A stretch of DNA of 64,000 bases from Cichorium intybus. Taxonomy: Eukaryota; Streptophyta; Magnoliopsida; Asterales; Asteraceae. Under the pieces are notes generated by a model. It worked only from the letters and a program-made list of their open reading frames with translations, was not told where the DNA came from and did not search any database. Where the stretch lies: the NCBI GenBank assembly GCA_023525715.1, contig CM042010.1, positions 61,989,729 to 62,053,728 on the forward strand, given 5' to 3'. This document shows, in pieces, positions 10,430-22,434 of the stretch (the stretch's first letter is position 1; each line of letters begins with the position of its first letter). A program made the position numbers and the translations under genes.

Positions 10430-10612
10430 TTAACATGTGGTTTCTGAAATTCTTGCATGTAGATACTTTAGCTGATTATCGTAGATATCAACCTCTAACT
10501 GTGTTACAGGGAGATGGATATTACGTTCAATTCTATTTTTAAATCTTTGTTTATGAATCTTTAATGCAAAATAATATGGATTGTTTTGTATTTGTATTTT
10601 CGAATCGGTCAT
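10430..10612 (-). CDS. ORF Ib, 60 aa
   Basis: Intact; differs from the common form by one residue (NNPYYF instead of NNRYYF). Confidence 0.68.
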   Translation of the reverse strand: MTDSKIQIQNNPYYFALKIHKQRFKNRIERNIHLPVTQLEVDIYDNQLKYLHARISETTC

Positions 10613-11133
10613 GATGTATGAGGATGTGTAAGGGATGTACCTGACTGATGTCTGGACGATGCGTTGATTAACTGCTTCGTGGATACTTCGATAGGCTCTG
10701 CTATTCAGAAGCGCGAGGCTTCAACAGAGAACTCTGCTATTCAGAAGCATAAGGCTTCAACAGAGGAATTTTGAGAGTACTCAAAACTTAACACAAATAA
10801 GCTCTGATTTATTACACTAGGCAAACGCCTTATTTATAGTACATGAGGGCTGCTACTGCATACGTGCTATTATTGACACTACATTAATGTGTCTAGCACT
10901 TAACAATAAAGACAAACTATAGGATGGTGACTGGCACCTAATTTACATAATTAAAAACAAACGACAAAAATTAAAAGTCTACATTATTACAATATATGAT
11001 GAGGGGATGGGCCACAAATATTCTTTGTGTCAATTCCAAATCCTCACCACCGCGAAAAATGCGTCGTGCATAATGATTGAATGCTTTTGATGAGTGTTGT
11101 GCACTGTTGATGAGTGTTGTGTACTGTTGTGTA
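10613..11133 (-). promoter_or_regulatory. Type 1 3' region, promoter and leader
   Basis: TATA box CTATAAATA at 10839-10831 with GGCGTTTGCC (type 1), AATAAA, then the two leader hairpins (about 10770-10690). Upstream (higher coordinates) are the GGTGCCAGTCACC element and the CATCAACAGTGCACAACACT-like repeats that follow TAV. Confidence 0.8.
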
Positions 11134-12518
11134 TTATTCTTCCATTATCTCCATGAATGGTGTCTCGTCCTTGTTTTCTTGACAATAATTGCATTGGTGA
11201 CGTGGAAAATGCATAATATGTTTGCATAATTGTTTTTTAATTTCTGCAGGTAGAACGGCAAGATGATGCGAGAATGTTTCAAATGGTTCTTCGAATCGTT
11301 CTACGGCTTGCATTCCTTCAGTTGATATTTCTGTGTCATTTGTTGTATATAACAGAAATGTTTTACTGCAATAGTTTATCCTGACTTGTGATTTTTGATC
11401 TTTTCTGTTGCCTATTCTTGAAGAGGCTAAATAAACTCCTGCTAATGCAAAAATTAGATGGTCTTGTGTTGGTGTTTCGTGTGGTAGTTCATCTTTTGTT
11501 TGGCTTGGATCCATTACTAATTCCCATGTATGCAAATGTAATGCTTGGAACTAGTAGCTGTGAGTCTTTGTCAAAAAATGGATAGCTGGAATATAATTTA
11601 ATGAATAAATCACGTTCTTTTGCAAAACGTGTCTTGTAATGGCGAATAACTGATTGAAAATTAGTTGGAAATTCACTTATGCATTGTAGGTTGTTTCCAT
11701 TTAGGTAGATTGTATCGATGAATCCATGGGTGAATTATTCCCAAAGAGTCATTGGATCAGTAAGGTTGGCTAAGAAGATTGCCTTTGGGCCTGGCTTTCT
11801 TATGACTGGGTAAAAGCCCATTTGTGAATGGACCTCTGTGTATGAGACTAGGCTGTCCCATAATTTTGTGAATTTTTCTGTGGTTGGTTTTTTCATTAAT
11901 TCTTTTTCTTTTGTAAATGGTATAGCTTGTAGGGCTGCTTTGGCTGCGTTTAACTGGTTTAAAGACTTTGGTTGTGGTTCTGTTTTTAAAAGGGTTCCAA
12001 GGATGGTTGTCTTTGATGATTTTTCAACGGTTTCAGTTGTAACCATTTTGTATGCTTCTCTGAATGCTGTTTCTGCTTCAGCTTTTGTTTTATAACTTTT
12101 GTGTGTAACGTTCTTTCCAACGATATGAGAAATTGCAATTCCCCTATCGTTATAGATTCCTTTGTGTGGTCCGTTAAAAATAACGCACCATTTCTTCGTT
12201 TCTGCATCAGTTGATTGTTGATGAGTTTTGAATGTTTCTTGAGTGTTACATGTGGATGATGATGGCTTCTCCTGTTGTTTATCGGAACTGTCTGATGAAA
12301 TTTGCTGGATTGTTGGTGTAGGTGGAATGGTTGAACTGCCTGTTGACTTTTCTGCGTCTTCTTTGACTGGAGTGAACTGTGTGTGTTGACAATATCTGCA
12401 GTGTTTGTTGGAGCTGTTCTTCTTCTTTCTTGATTGTTTCTAGTTGCTTCATCATGGCTACTTTTTGTTCCTGCTTCTGTTTTAGCTGGTGCTGGATTTG
12501 CTTCATAATGCCTTCCAT
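11134..12518 (-). pseudogene. TAV, multiply disrupted
   Basis: ATG at 12518, end at 11134. Breaks include extra bases at about 12380 (GTGTGTGTTGAC), a stop in place of a Phe codon near 11733 (AATTATTC), and an extra T near 11502. The viroplasmin motif and the C-terminal Cys/His cluster are recognisable in separate frames. Confidence 0.87.
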
Positions 12519-12546
12519 TCTCTCGTCAATGTATCTGCTATGTGGT

Positions 12547-12741
12547 TATGAAACAGATTTTCGACAACAAATAATTACACCTTTAGTTAAAAGAGACCCA
12601 ATAATAGAGCCTCCAATTTCAACAATTATAGGAAGATCCTCTATTTCAGAAATACAACCTTCAACATCTACGGAAAATAGAAAAGATGAAAACATTGAAG
12701 AAATAAAAGAAATGATTAGATCATTAAGTTTACGAATATGA
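12547..12741 (+). pseudogene. MP C-terminal fragment
   Basis: Begins at YETDFRQQ and ends with RSLSLRI, with the stop overlapping the ORF II ATG. The 5' two thirds are lost at the inversion. Confidence 0.87.
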
Positions 12742-12977
12742 CAGAATCATCTAGTAGTAAAATAAATGATATAGAATTACAAATGAAAGATGAAATGACA
12801 GTAAATGAAAAAATGCATATAATAAATAAAAAACTAAACAATCTCATAGAAATGAAACAACAATTATTGGTAAAACAAATACCAGAGATATTAAAAAAAA
12901 TTGAACAGATTTATAAATTATTAGAAGTTAAAAATACTAAACAACCACTTTCTATCAAACCACCTTTAACATGGTAA
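12738..12977 (+). CDS. ORF II, 79 aa
   Basis: MTESSSSK... ending PPLTW. Open, short version lacking NLTQNLL. Start overlaps the MP stop and end overlaps the ORF IIb ATG. Confidence 0.68.
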   Translation: MTESSSSKINDIELQMKDEMTVNEKMHIINKKLNNLIEMKQQLLVKQIPEILKKIEQIYKLLEVKNTKQPLSIKPPLTW

Positions 12978-13141
12978 TTAAAAATATGTTACAAAAATTC
13001 AAAACATGGTTTAAAAAGTATAAAAGAAATAAAGAAAATTCTAATAAAAAAGATAGTTATAAAAATGACATATTAACGAAAGAAGATTATATAAATAATG
13101 ATATATTAGATCAATTATTTGAAAGCAATTGTTATGACTAA
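12971..13141 (+). CDS. ORF IIb, 56 aa (form B version)
   Basis: Starts inside the last codons of ORF II. Lys-rich N-terminus, ends QLFESNCYD. Longer than the form A version because it retains a KKDSYKNDILTKED segment. ORF III follows 6 nt later. Confidence 0.58.
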   Translation: MVIKNMLQKFKTWFKKYKRNKENSNKKDSYKNDILTKEDYINNDILDQLFESNCYD

Positions 13142-13147
13142 AAAATA

Positions 13148-13462
13148 ATGAACAACAACTTCTGGCTTGTTTATGAAAATGGACAACCAAGACAATTTAA
13201 TAATTTAGATTATCTTAATTATCTCTTAAATAAAAGCCATCAGGCCATAACAAATTTAGATCATCGTAGTATAGTATTTACTATGTATGATTTGATAGAA
13301 ATAAAAGAAGAAAACGAAAAGTTTTATTCTCTCTATAAACTACAAATTGATTCTGAAATTAATTGTTTAAAAAGACTTAGTCATATGAACGATTTTAAAT
13401 CATACAAAGATTATACAGATCAAATTAAAGTTAAAAAACTTATAAGAGAAAGAAAGATATAG
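13148..13462 (+). CDS. ORF III, 104 aa, unknown
   Basis: MNNNFWLVYENGQPRQF..., ending with a basic KVKKLIRERKI tail. Found only in form B copies, between ORF IIb and CP. No domain recognised. By position it corresponds to soymovirus ORF III. This copy is open. Confidence 0.7.
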   Translation: MNNNFWLVYENGQPRQFNNLDYLNYLLNKSHQAITNLDHRSIVFTMYDLIEIKEENEKFYSLYKLQIDSEINCLKRLSHMNDFKSYKDYTDQIKVKKLIRERKI

Positions 13463-13499
13463 CTAAATACTTATATCTACAAAATAAATTATATAATAA

Positions 13500-14864
13500 A
13501 TGGAAACACTCCAAGAACAAGTAGAAACGTTAACTAAATTAATGGCAGCATTAGAAATACCTGAAGAAGTAAAAGATGAAAATATAGAAAATGACGTCGA
13601 AGTAGTATATGATTTTACATCCGACGAAGAAAATCCATATAATAATCCTTATACTAATTTTGGAATAAAACGAAACAAATCATATGTAGAAGATGATTAT
13701 CAAAATCAATACATATATGGACCACCATCTTTAGAAGAAAACTATTTGTATAGACAAGGTATGATTAAAAATAAACAAAATAAATAGGAAAAAGTACCGC
13801 CACAATATGTACCAAAATTATTTACCACTCCAAAACCCATAGATATTCTTTTTATAGACTGTGATTTAGATCCAGAAACAAAAATACAAGATTGGAGTAA
13901 TCAAATGGGTATACAAATTCAATTAACCGACGAACTTAGAAATTTACATACAAGAAATTTCTTAAGTTACATTATGTATAAAACACAAGGAAATGTTTAT
14001 CGTTTTCTATCATCATTAGAAGAAGATGAACTATCTAGAATAGCAACTACCGACGCAATGGAAACATTTAGAAAAGTTTTAGATAAAATTCTCTAAGAGT
14101 TTGTAGGAAAAAAGATAGAAGATAATGAATCAAAAGAAGCCTTTAGAAATAAAGCATTATGGCACTTAACAAATTTAAAAATATGTAATATGTGTTATCT
14201 AGATGCATTTATATGTGAATTTGCTGAACAATATTATTATTTAGATCCACCAAGACAAAAATTAGCCTTAGACATGTTTTATCAAAAATTACCATCTACT
14301 GTTTGTCAAAGTGTATTAAAATATTTTAACAAGCTTTCACAAGAAGGTAAAATAGCAGAATCATTAGGTGCTCTAATAAACGTCTTAAAAGAATGGATGA
14401 AAGATAAATGTCTAAAACAAAAAACTAAAATTGACGCACAAATTAATTTATGTTGTGAGAAACAATTTAATCAAATTGGTCAATACGGTTGTAAAAAGAA
14501 CAAGCGTAAAATAAAAAAGAAGGTTTGGAAAAAACAAACATATAAACCAAAGTATAAACAATACTATAAAAACGGAGAAAGAAAATATTTTAGAAATCGA
14601 AAACAATATAAGCAAAAATATAAATCAAATTCAAACTATTGTCCGTCTAAGAAAAAAGATTGCAGATGCTGGCTATGCCAAGAACAAGGACATAAAGCCT
14701 ATGAATGTCTAATAAAAAATAAGAAAGTAAACGAAACAAATATATTAAAAATTGCTTATGATATAGGATATGAACCAATTGAAGATTCAGATGTAGATTC
14801 AGATATTGATATCTACGCATACACTACTGATTCAAATTCCGAATCCGATATTGATAACGAATGA
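13500..14864 (+). pseudogene. Capsid protein, two nonsense codons
   Basis: 454 codons in one frame. Acidic N-terminus (EEVKDENIENDVE), a middle capsid core, a Lys/Tyr-rich basic stretch (about 331-378), the knuckle C390-x2-C-x4-H-x4-C403 (CWLCQEQGHKAYEC) and an acidic Ser/Asp C-terminus. Stops: TGG to TAG at 13785 (codon 96) and CAA to TAA at 14094 (codon 199). The acidic-basic-knuckle-acidic plan is typical of caulimovirid CP. Confidence 0.92.
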
Positions 14865-15331
14865 ATAAAATATGTCTTTTGAATATATTAACAATATTAT
14901 GATTTTGCAGTTTCACGATAGAGAAAACAATGAAGAAAAATGCTTGTATTACCAATTTTATACAATTTGCAACCAGAAGACTTATTAATAGTCAAAACAG
15001 ATGCATCAAAAGTATACAGTAATACGAAAGTATTACCAGAAGCATACAGTGATACGAAAGTATCATCAAAAGTATATACAGTAATACGAAAGTATTACCA
15101 GAAGCATACAGTGATACGAAAGTATCATCAAAAGTATACAGTAATACGAAAGTATTACCAGAAGCATACATTGATACGAAAGTATCATCAAAAGCATACA
15201 TTGATACGAAAGTATCATCAAAAGTATACATTGATACGAAAGTATCATCAAATTATACACATTACACGTACATAAAGAGTGAGCACAACCACATAGCAGA
15301 TACATTGACGAGAGAATGGAAGCCATTATGA
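14865..15331 (+). pseudogene. Form B RNase H remnant, frameshifted
   Basis: After the CP stop a short ORF begins MSFEYINNIMIL, then the remnant MLVLPILYN.. (14940) with TDAS and repeats. A 2-nt expansion near 15075 (GTATATACAG) shifts the frame, so the repeats continue in another frame. The tail overlaps the TAV ATG at 15316. Confidence 0.8.
15008..15250 (+). repeat. 30-bp hairpin minisatellite (form B, ~8 units)
   Basis: Alternating N-type and D-type units followed by three TTGATACGAAAGTATCATC units. One unit has a 2-bp TA expansion. Confidence 0.92.
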
Positions 15332-16650
15332 AGCAAATCCAGCACCAGCTAAAACAGAAGCAGGAACAAAAAGTAGCCATGATGAAGCAACTAGAAACAA
15401 TCAAGAAAGAAGAAGAACAGCTCCAACAAACACTGCAGATATTGTCAACACAGTTCACTCCAGTCAAAGAAGACGCAGAAAAGTCAACTGGCAGTTCAAC
15501 CATTCCACCTACACCAACAATCCAGCAAATTTCATCAGACAGTTCCGATAAACAATAGGAGAAGCCATCATCATCCACATGTAACTCTCAAGAAATATTC
15601 AAAACTCATCAACAATCAACTGATGCAGAAACGAAGAAATGGTACGTTATTTTTAACGGACCACACAAAGGAATCTATAACGATTGGGGAATTGCAAATT
15701 CTCATATCGTTGGAAAGAACGTTACACACAAAAGTTACAAAACAAAAGCTGAAGCAGAAACAGCATTCAGAGAAGCATACAAAACGGTTACAACTGAAGC
15801 CGTTGAAAAATCATCAAAAACAACCATCCTTGGAATCCTTCCAAAAACAGAACCACAACCAAAGTCTTTAAACCAGTTAAACGCAGCCAAAGCAGCCAAA
15901 CCAGCCCTACAAGCTATACCATTTACAAAAGAAAAAGAATTAATGAAAAAACCAACCACAGAAAAATTCGCAAAATTATGGGACAGCCTAGTCTCATACA
16001 CAGAGGTCCATTCACTAATGGGCTTTTACCCAGTCATAAGAAAGCCAGGCCCAAAGGCAATCTTCTTAGCCAACCTTACTGATGCAATGACTCTTTGGGA
16101 ATATTTCACCCATGGATTCATCGATACAATCTACCTAAATGGAAACAACCTACAGTGCATAAGTGAATTTCCAACTAATTTTCAATCAGTCATCCGCCAT
16201 TACAAGACACGTTTTGCAAAAGAACGTGATTTATTCATTAAATTATATTCCAGCTATCCATTTTTTGACGAAGACTCACAGCTACTAGTTCCAAGCATTA
16301 CATTTGCATACATGGGAATTAGTAATGGATCTAAGCCAACAAAAGATGAACTACCACACGAAACACCAACACAAGACCATCTAATTTTTGCATTAGCAGG
16401 AGTTTATTTAGCCTCTTCAAGAATAGGCAACAAAAAAGATCAAAAATCACAAGTCAGGATAAACTATTGTAGTAAAACATTTCTGTTATATACAACAAAT
16501 GACACAGAAATATCAACTGAAGGAATGCAAGCCGTAGAACGATTCGAAGAACCATTTGAAACATTCTCGCATCATCTTGCCGTTCTACCTGCAGAAATTA
16601 AAAAACAATTATGCAAACATATTATGCATTTTCCACGTCACCAATGTAAT
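15316..16650 (+). pseudogene. TAV, nonsense and 3' truncation
   Basis: One frame from ATG 15316. CAG to TAG at 15556 (codon 81). The viroplasmin motif is present. It is cut at 16650 within the final Cys/His cluster (HFPRHQCN), where it joins antisense MP at a shared GTAATTATT. Confidence 0.9.
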
Positions 16651-16951
16651 TATTTGTTGTCGAAAATCTGTTTCATAAACTGGTTTATTATCTATTCTTT
16701 TTGGTGATTCAAGAGATAATAAAAGTTCAAATAGTTTATCAATATGAATTCTATCTTCTGTTTTAAATGTAATACTATGATGAGAATTTGTTAATGCATA
16801 GTTTATTTGATATGTTAAAGTAAAAGGATGATTTCCTTTTAACATAAAATTTTGTCTTAATAATTTATATCTTACTGTAATACTATTACTATCTTTTAAA
16901 CTAAGTCCTAATTGTATATTTATATTAAATTTTATTTTTCCTTCAATTAAA
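16651..16951 (-). pseudogene. MP internal fragment (inverted)
   Basis: A 300-bp minus-strand piece of MP (NINIQLGLSLKD to NKPVYETDFRQQ region) wedged between two plus-strand form B pieces. Small differences include the loss of bases near 16890. Confidence 0.86.
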
Positions 16952-17078
16952 TAAGTATAAAAGAAATAAAGAATATACTAGTAAAAAAAATAGTTATAAA
17001 AATATCATACTAACAAAAGAAGATTATATAAATGATGATATATTAGATCAATTATTTGAAAGCAATTGTTATGACTAA
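16952..17078 (+). pseudogene. ORF IIb, 5'-truncated
   Basis: Starts at the KYKRNKEYTSKK-coding region and ends ESNCYD. The 5' part is lost at the inversion. Confidence 0.7.
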
Positions 17079-17084
17079 AAAATA

Positions 17085-17399
17085 ATGAACAACAACTTCT
17101 AGCTTGTTTATGAAAATGGACAACCAAGACAATTTAATAATTTAGATTATCTTAATTATCTCTTAAATAAAAGCCACCAGGCCATAACAAATTTAGATCA
17201 TCGTAGTATAGTATTTACTATGTATGATTTGATAGAAATAAAAGAAGAAAACGAAAAGTTTTATTCTCTCTATAAACTACAAATTGATTCTGAAATTAAT
17301 TGTTTAAAAAGACTTATTCATATGAACGATTTTATATCATACAAAGATTATACAGATCAAATTAAAGTTAAAAAACTTATAAGAGAAAGAAAGATATAG
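17085..17399 (+). pseudogene. ORF III, nonsense at codon 6
   Basis: MNNNF then TAG (17100-17102) where other copies have TGG. The remainder is open to the usual RERKI end. Confidence 0.82.
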
Positions 17400-17436
17400 C
17401 TAAATACTTATATCTACAAAATAAATTATCTAATAA

Positions 17437-18800
17437 ATGGAAACACTCCAAGAACAAGTAGAAACGTTAACTAAATTAATGGCAGCATTAGAAATACCTG
17501 AAGAAGTAAAAGATGAAAATATAGAAAATGACGTCGAAGTAGTATACGATTTTACATCCGACGAAGAAAATCCATATAATAATCCTTATCTAATTTTGGA
17601 ATAAAACGAAACAAATCATATGTAGAAGATGATTATCAAAATCAATACATATATGGACCACCATCTTTAGAAGAAAACTATTTGTATAGACAAGGTATGA
17701 TTAAAAATAAACAAAATAAATGGGAAAAAGTACCGCCACAATATGTACCAAAATTATTTACCACTCCAAAACCCATAGATATTCTTTTTATAGACTGTGA
17801 TTTAGATCCAGAAACAAAAATACAAGATTGGAGTAATCAAATGGGTATACAAATTTAATTAACCGACGAACTTAGAAATTTACATCCAAGAAATTTCTTA
17901 AGTTACATTATGCATAAAACACAAGGAAATGTTTATCGTTTTCTATCATCATTAGAAGAAGATGAACTATCTAGAATAGCAACTACCGACGCAATGGAAA
18001 CATTTAGAAAAGTTTTAGATAAAATTCTCCAAGAGTTTGTAGGAAAAAAGATAGAAGATAATGAATCAAAAGAAGCCTTTAGAAATAAAGCATTATGGCA
18101 CTTAACAAATTTAAAAATATGTAATATGTGTTATCTAGATGCATTTATATGTGAATTTGCTGAACAATATTATTATTTAGATCCACCAAGACAAAAATTA
18201 GCCTTAGACATGTTTTATCAAAAATTACCATCTACTGTTTGTCAAAGTGTATTAAAATATTTTAACAAGCTTTCACAAGAAGGTAAAATAGCAGAATCAT
18301 TAGGTGCTCGAATAAACGTCTTAAAAGAATGGATGAAAGATAAATGTCTAAAACAAAAAACTAAAATTGATGCACAGATTAATTTATGTTGTGAGAAACA
18401 TTTTAATCAAATTGGTCAATACGGTTGTAAAAAGAACAAGCGTAAAAGAAAAAAGAAGGTTTGGAAAAAACAAACATATAAACCAAAGTATAAACAATAC
18501 TATAAAAACGGAGAAAGAAAATATTTTAGAAATCGAAAACAATATAAGCAAAAATATAAATCAAATTCAAACTATTGTCCGTCTAAGAAAAAAGATTGCA
18601 GATGCTGGCTATGCCAAGAACAAGGACATAAAGCCTATGAATGTCCAATAAAAAATAAGAAAGCAAACGAAACAAATATATTAAAAATTGCTTAAGATAT
18701 AGGATATGAACCAATTGAAGATTCAGATGTAGATTCAGATATTGATATCTACGCATACACTACTGATTCAAATACCGAATCCGATATTGATAACGAATGA
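17437..18800 (+). pseudogene. Capsid protein, frameshift and two nonsense codons
   Basis: A 1-nt loss near 17590 (TATCTAATTTT for TATACTAATTTT), CAA to TAA at 17856-17858, and TAT to TAA at 18693-18695. From 17910 the core, basic region and knuckle CWLCQEQGHKAYEC are open. Confidence 0.9.
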
Positions 18801-18878
18801 GTAAAATATGTCTTTTGAATATATTAACAATATTATGATTTTGCAGTTTCACGATAGAGAAAACAATGAAGAAAAATA

Positions 18879-18957
18879 CATTTTCCACGTCACCAATGCA
18901 GTTATTGTCAAGAAGACAAGGACGAGACACCATTCATGGAGATAATGGAAGAATAGT
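18879..18957 (+). pseudogene. TAV C-terminal remnant
   Basis: The last 26 codons or so (HFPRHQCSYCQEDKD.. MEIMEE, stop TAG), followed by type 2 3' sequence (ACCGCACTCAACAAAAGC) to 19034. Confidence 0.85.
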
Positions 18958-19034
18958 ACACAACAGTATACCGCACTCAACAAAAGCAATCAACGACGCT
19001 TAATTCACGGTGGTGAGGATTTGGATTTATTCTA

Positions 19035-19454
19035 ACTTTTGTGTGTAACGTTCTTTCCAACGATATGAGAATTTGCAATTCCCCAATCATTATAGATTCC
19101 TTTGTGTGGTCCGTCAAAAATAACGTACCATTTCTTCGTCTCTGCATCAGTTGATTGTTGATGAGTTTTGAATATTTCTTGAGTGTTACATGTGGATGAT
19201 GATGGCTTCTCCTGTTGTTTATCGGAACTGTCTGATGAAATTTGCTGGATTGTTGGTGTAGGTGGAATGGTTGAACTGCCAGTTGACTTTTCTGCGTCTT
19301 CTTTGACTGGAGTGAACTGTGTTGACAATATCTGCAGTGTTTGTTGGAGCTGTTCTTCTTCCATCTTGATTGTTTCTAGTTGCTTCATCATGGCTACTTT
19401 TTGTTCCTGCTTCTGTTTTAGCTGGTGCTGAATTTGCTTCATAATGGCTTCCAT
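19035..19454 (-). pseudogene. TAV N-terminal fragment (~140 codons)
   Basis: ATG 19454. Gln-rich N-terminus and viroplasmin motif (KKWYVIFDGPHKG), cut at 19034 after the VTHKS-coding region. Confidence 0.87.
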
Positions 19455-19781
19455 TCTCTCGTCAATGTATCTGCTATGTGGTTGTGCTCAGTCTTTATGT
19501 ACCTGAGATATGGATGAAACTGGTGTAATTATAACTGCCAACGGATTAGCCTTCCTCGACAGTAATCTTCTTGTAACTTGTATCGCCAGAATCCTAACAG
19601 ATATTTTGAATCTGTTCGGAGTTCAAATCTTGTCTGTAGTAGATCGATTTTCCATTTCTTTAAGGTTCTGAGACATGCCAGTGTTTCTCTTTCATGTGTA
19701 CTGTAGTTTTGTTCAGTTTGGGAAAATGTTCCCGATACATATTTACATAATTTTTTCTCGTATTTATCAGTTTTTAATACT

Positions 19782-19962
19782 TCTGATGATACTTTTGTAT
19801 CAATGTATGCTTCTGGTAATACTTTCGTATTACTGTTTACTTTTGATGATACTTTCGTATCACTGTATGCTTCTGGTAATACTTTCGTATCACTGTATGC
19901 TTCTGGTAATACTTTCGTATTACTGTATACTTTTGATGATACTTTCGTATCACTGTATGCTT
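19782..19962 (-). repeat. 30-bp hairpin minisatellite, second copy in duplicated segment
   Basis: Six units, same order as 20474-20654. Confidence 0.92.
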
Positions 19963-20473
19963 CAAATGGTTTAGGCAGAAGGTTTCCCTCGGTGTCTAAA
20001 CCCAATAATATTTTTCCATGTATAATTGCTTTTAGGCATCCTGCCCATGTATCTTTTGATGCATCCGTTTCGACTATTAAAAAGTCGTCCGGTTGCGAGT
20101 TGTATAGTGTTGGTAAAACATGAATTTTTTCTTTTATATTTTTGACTAAAATAGTATCTTCATTGGTCCAAGACCATGGTATTTTTTCTGATATTTTCTT
20201 TTGTAAAATTCTTCTTTCTTTTGTAACTGCCAACGGATTAGCCTTCCTCGACAGTAATCTTCTTGTAACTTGTATCGCCAGAATCCTAACAGATATTTTG
20301 AATCTGTTCTGAGTTCAAATCTTGTCTGTAGTAGATCGATTTTCCATTTCTTTAAGGTTCTGAGACATGCCAGTGTTTCTCTTTCATGTGTACTGTAGTT
20401 TTGTTCAGTTTGGGAAAATGTTCCCGATACATATTTACATAATTTTTTCTCGTATTTATCAGTTTTTAATACT

Positions 20474-20654
20474 TCTGATGATACTTTTGTATCAATGTAT
20501 GCTTCTGGTAATACTTTCGTATTACTGTTTACTTTTGATGATACTTTCGTATCACTGTATGCTTCTGGTAATACTTTCGTATCACTGTATGCTTCTGGTA
20601 ATACTTTCGTATTACTGTATACTTTTGATGATACTTTCGTATCACTGTATGCTT
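20474..20654 (-). repeat. 30-bp hairpin minisatellite, first copy in duplicated segment
   Basis: Six units, identical in arrangement to the array 692 bp away. Confidence 0.92.
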
Positions 20655-22287
20655 CAAATGGTTTAGGCAGAAGGTTTCCCTCGGTGTCTAAACCCAATAA
20701 TATTTTTCCATGTATAATTGCTTTTAGGCATCCTGCCCATGTATCTTTTGATGCATCCGTTTCGACTATTAAAAAGTCGTCCGGTTGCGAGTTGTATAGT
20801 GTTGGTAAAACATGAATTTTTTCTTTTATATTTTTGACTAAAATAGTATCTTCATTGGTCCAAGACCATGGTATTTTTTCTGATATTTTCTTTTGTAAAA
20901 TTCTTCTTTCATTTGCTAAATTTTTTAGAAAACCTTGTTCTGCGATGTAGTTTAAACAGCCAAGAAATCGTTGTATTTGTTTCCGGTTTTCTAGTTTATC
21001 GGGAAATAAATACAATTTTTCTCGAACATTATCTGTTAAAGAAAGTTGTCCGTTTTCTTCGATTTTTAGTCCTAAATATTCAACTTTAGTTTGTAAAAGT
21101 TTAGATTTCTTTTTTGATAAAACTAAACCTTTTTCTTTAATTCTTTGTAAAACTTTAATAACTGCTTCAAGGTGTAATTGTTCATTTGCATTGGTAAAAA
21201 CAATAATATCATCAATATATGCAAGACATATTTGATCCAAACCATTTAAGGTTGAATCCATAAACCTTTGATATATTGCAGGTGCTTGTTTTAGACCAAA
21301 TGGTAGAACGTTCCATTCGTAGTGTCGCTGAGGTGGAAATGAAAAAGCCGTTAGTAGTTTCGTATCTTCGTGTAGTCGTAGTTGCCAATATCCTGATTTT
21401 GCATCAAATGTGCTAAAGTGTGTATTTCCTTTTAGTTTTTCTAAAATGTATTCTTTTCTTTGTAATTTATATGAATCTCCAATAGTTGCATCATTCATTT
21501 TTTTATAATTAATAACCATTCTTCTTTTTCCTCGTTTTATTTCATTATGATTTTCTACATAAAAGGCGGGTGCAGAGTGTGGACTCGTGCTATTTCTTAT
21601 AATTCCTTTTTCTAAAAGCTGACTACATTCGGTTTTAAACTCATTTACATCTTTTATACTATATGGTATTTTATTAGGTACATTAATTTCTGCTTTAGGA
21701 TCTTTTAGTAGTATTTTAATTTCTTGATTATTTGTGTTTTTTAATTGATCTAATGGATTTTCACTACATACTTCTTCTAGTTATTTTTCAGCAATATCTT
21801 TTGTTAATGTTAATAATACTCGTAGTTGAAAACCAACTTCTTGTTTCATTATTTTAATAAGATCATATTGTTTAATTATAGAGGTTTTATAATTCCTTTA
21901 GATGGGTGTTTGATGCTTATGTATTCGGTTGTTTGAACAAAAGGATTATATAATTTTAAAAAATTATTTCCAATAACAAGATCTATTCCTGAATCATGTT
22001 GATATATGGTTGGTGTGATAAAAGGAGTTTTTTCTATAATAACACTAATATTTCTTCCTATATACCAAATGTTATGTATAGATTTATCAGCAATAGTAAT
22101 TTTAATTGGTATTTTAAGTTTTTCCCATTTTGCTAAAATATTCTTTTTTCCAAAACATAGTGTTGCACCTGTATCAATATATGCGATTACTTTTCGATTA
22201 TCTATTGTGGTTGTTATAAATGTACTATTAGGGTTAACTTTAGGTTTTTCTTTACTTTTTTGATTGCTATATTTGCTATATTTATTA

Positions 22288-22434
22288 TTAGTCATGACAA
22301 TTACTAAATAATTGATCTAATATATCATTATTTATATAAATTTTTAATATAATATTTTTATAACTATTTTCTTTATTTCTTTTATACTTTTTAAACTATG
22401 TTTTGAATTTTTGTAACATATTTTTGATTACCAT
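22288..22434 (-). CDS. ORF IIb (form A version), 48 aa
   Basis: ATG overlaps the ORF II stop and TAA overlaps the pol ATG at 22295. Ends NCHD as in other form A copies. An N-terminal Trp codon may be altered here (TTTAAACTATG for TTTAAACCATG). Confidence 0.5.

Larger units (their letters stand above)
7364..12546 (-). mobile_element. Endogenous pararetrovirus block, form A with TAV on both sides
   Basis: Minus-strand order from 12546: TAV, type 1 3' region and promoter, ORF Ib, PBS, MP with deletion, pol, and the first codons of a second TAV. It looks like part of a tandem array of viral genomes. It is bounded on both sides by inversions. Confidence 0.88.
12547..16650 (+). mobile_element. Endogenous pararetrovirus, form B (CP-bearing, no RT), partial
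   Basis: From the MP C-terminus through ORF II, IIb, III, CP, the RNase H remnant and TAV. Protease and RT are absent between CP and TAV. Bounded by inversions at 12546/12547 and 16650/16651. Confidence 0.9.
16952..19034 (+). mobile_element. Form B fragment: IIb tail, III, CP, TAV 3' end
   Basis: Begins inside ORF IIb, carries ORF III and CP, then the form B post-CP sequence to GAAGAAAAAT (18878), joined directly to the TAV 3' end. The repeat remnant and most of TAV are deleted here. Confidence 0.87.
19439..22295 (-). pseudogene. Pol polyprotein with internal 692-bp duplication
   Basis: ATG at 22295, overlapping ORF IIb. Protease DTGA is intact to a 1-nt loss near 21889. CAA to TAA at 21783-21781. 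RT is open from 21519 (YIDDIIVF). The RNase H region is present twice: sequence around 20235-20911 repeats around 19543-20219, offset 692 bp. The first copy runs out of frame at the duplication joint near 20225. Confidence 0.9.

Noticed and set aside
18367..18651. 94-aa Lys-rich frame inside CP (MMHRLIYVV...)
   Set aside because: An out-of-frame reading of the CP basic region, repeated in every CP copy; AT-rich Lys codons keep it open.
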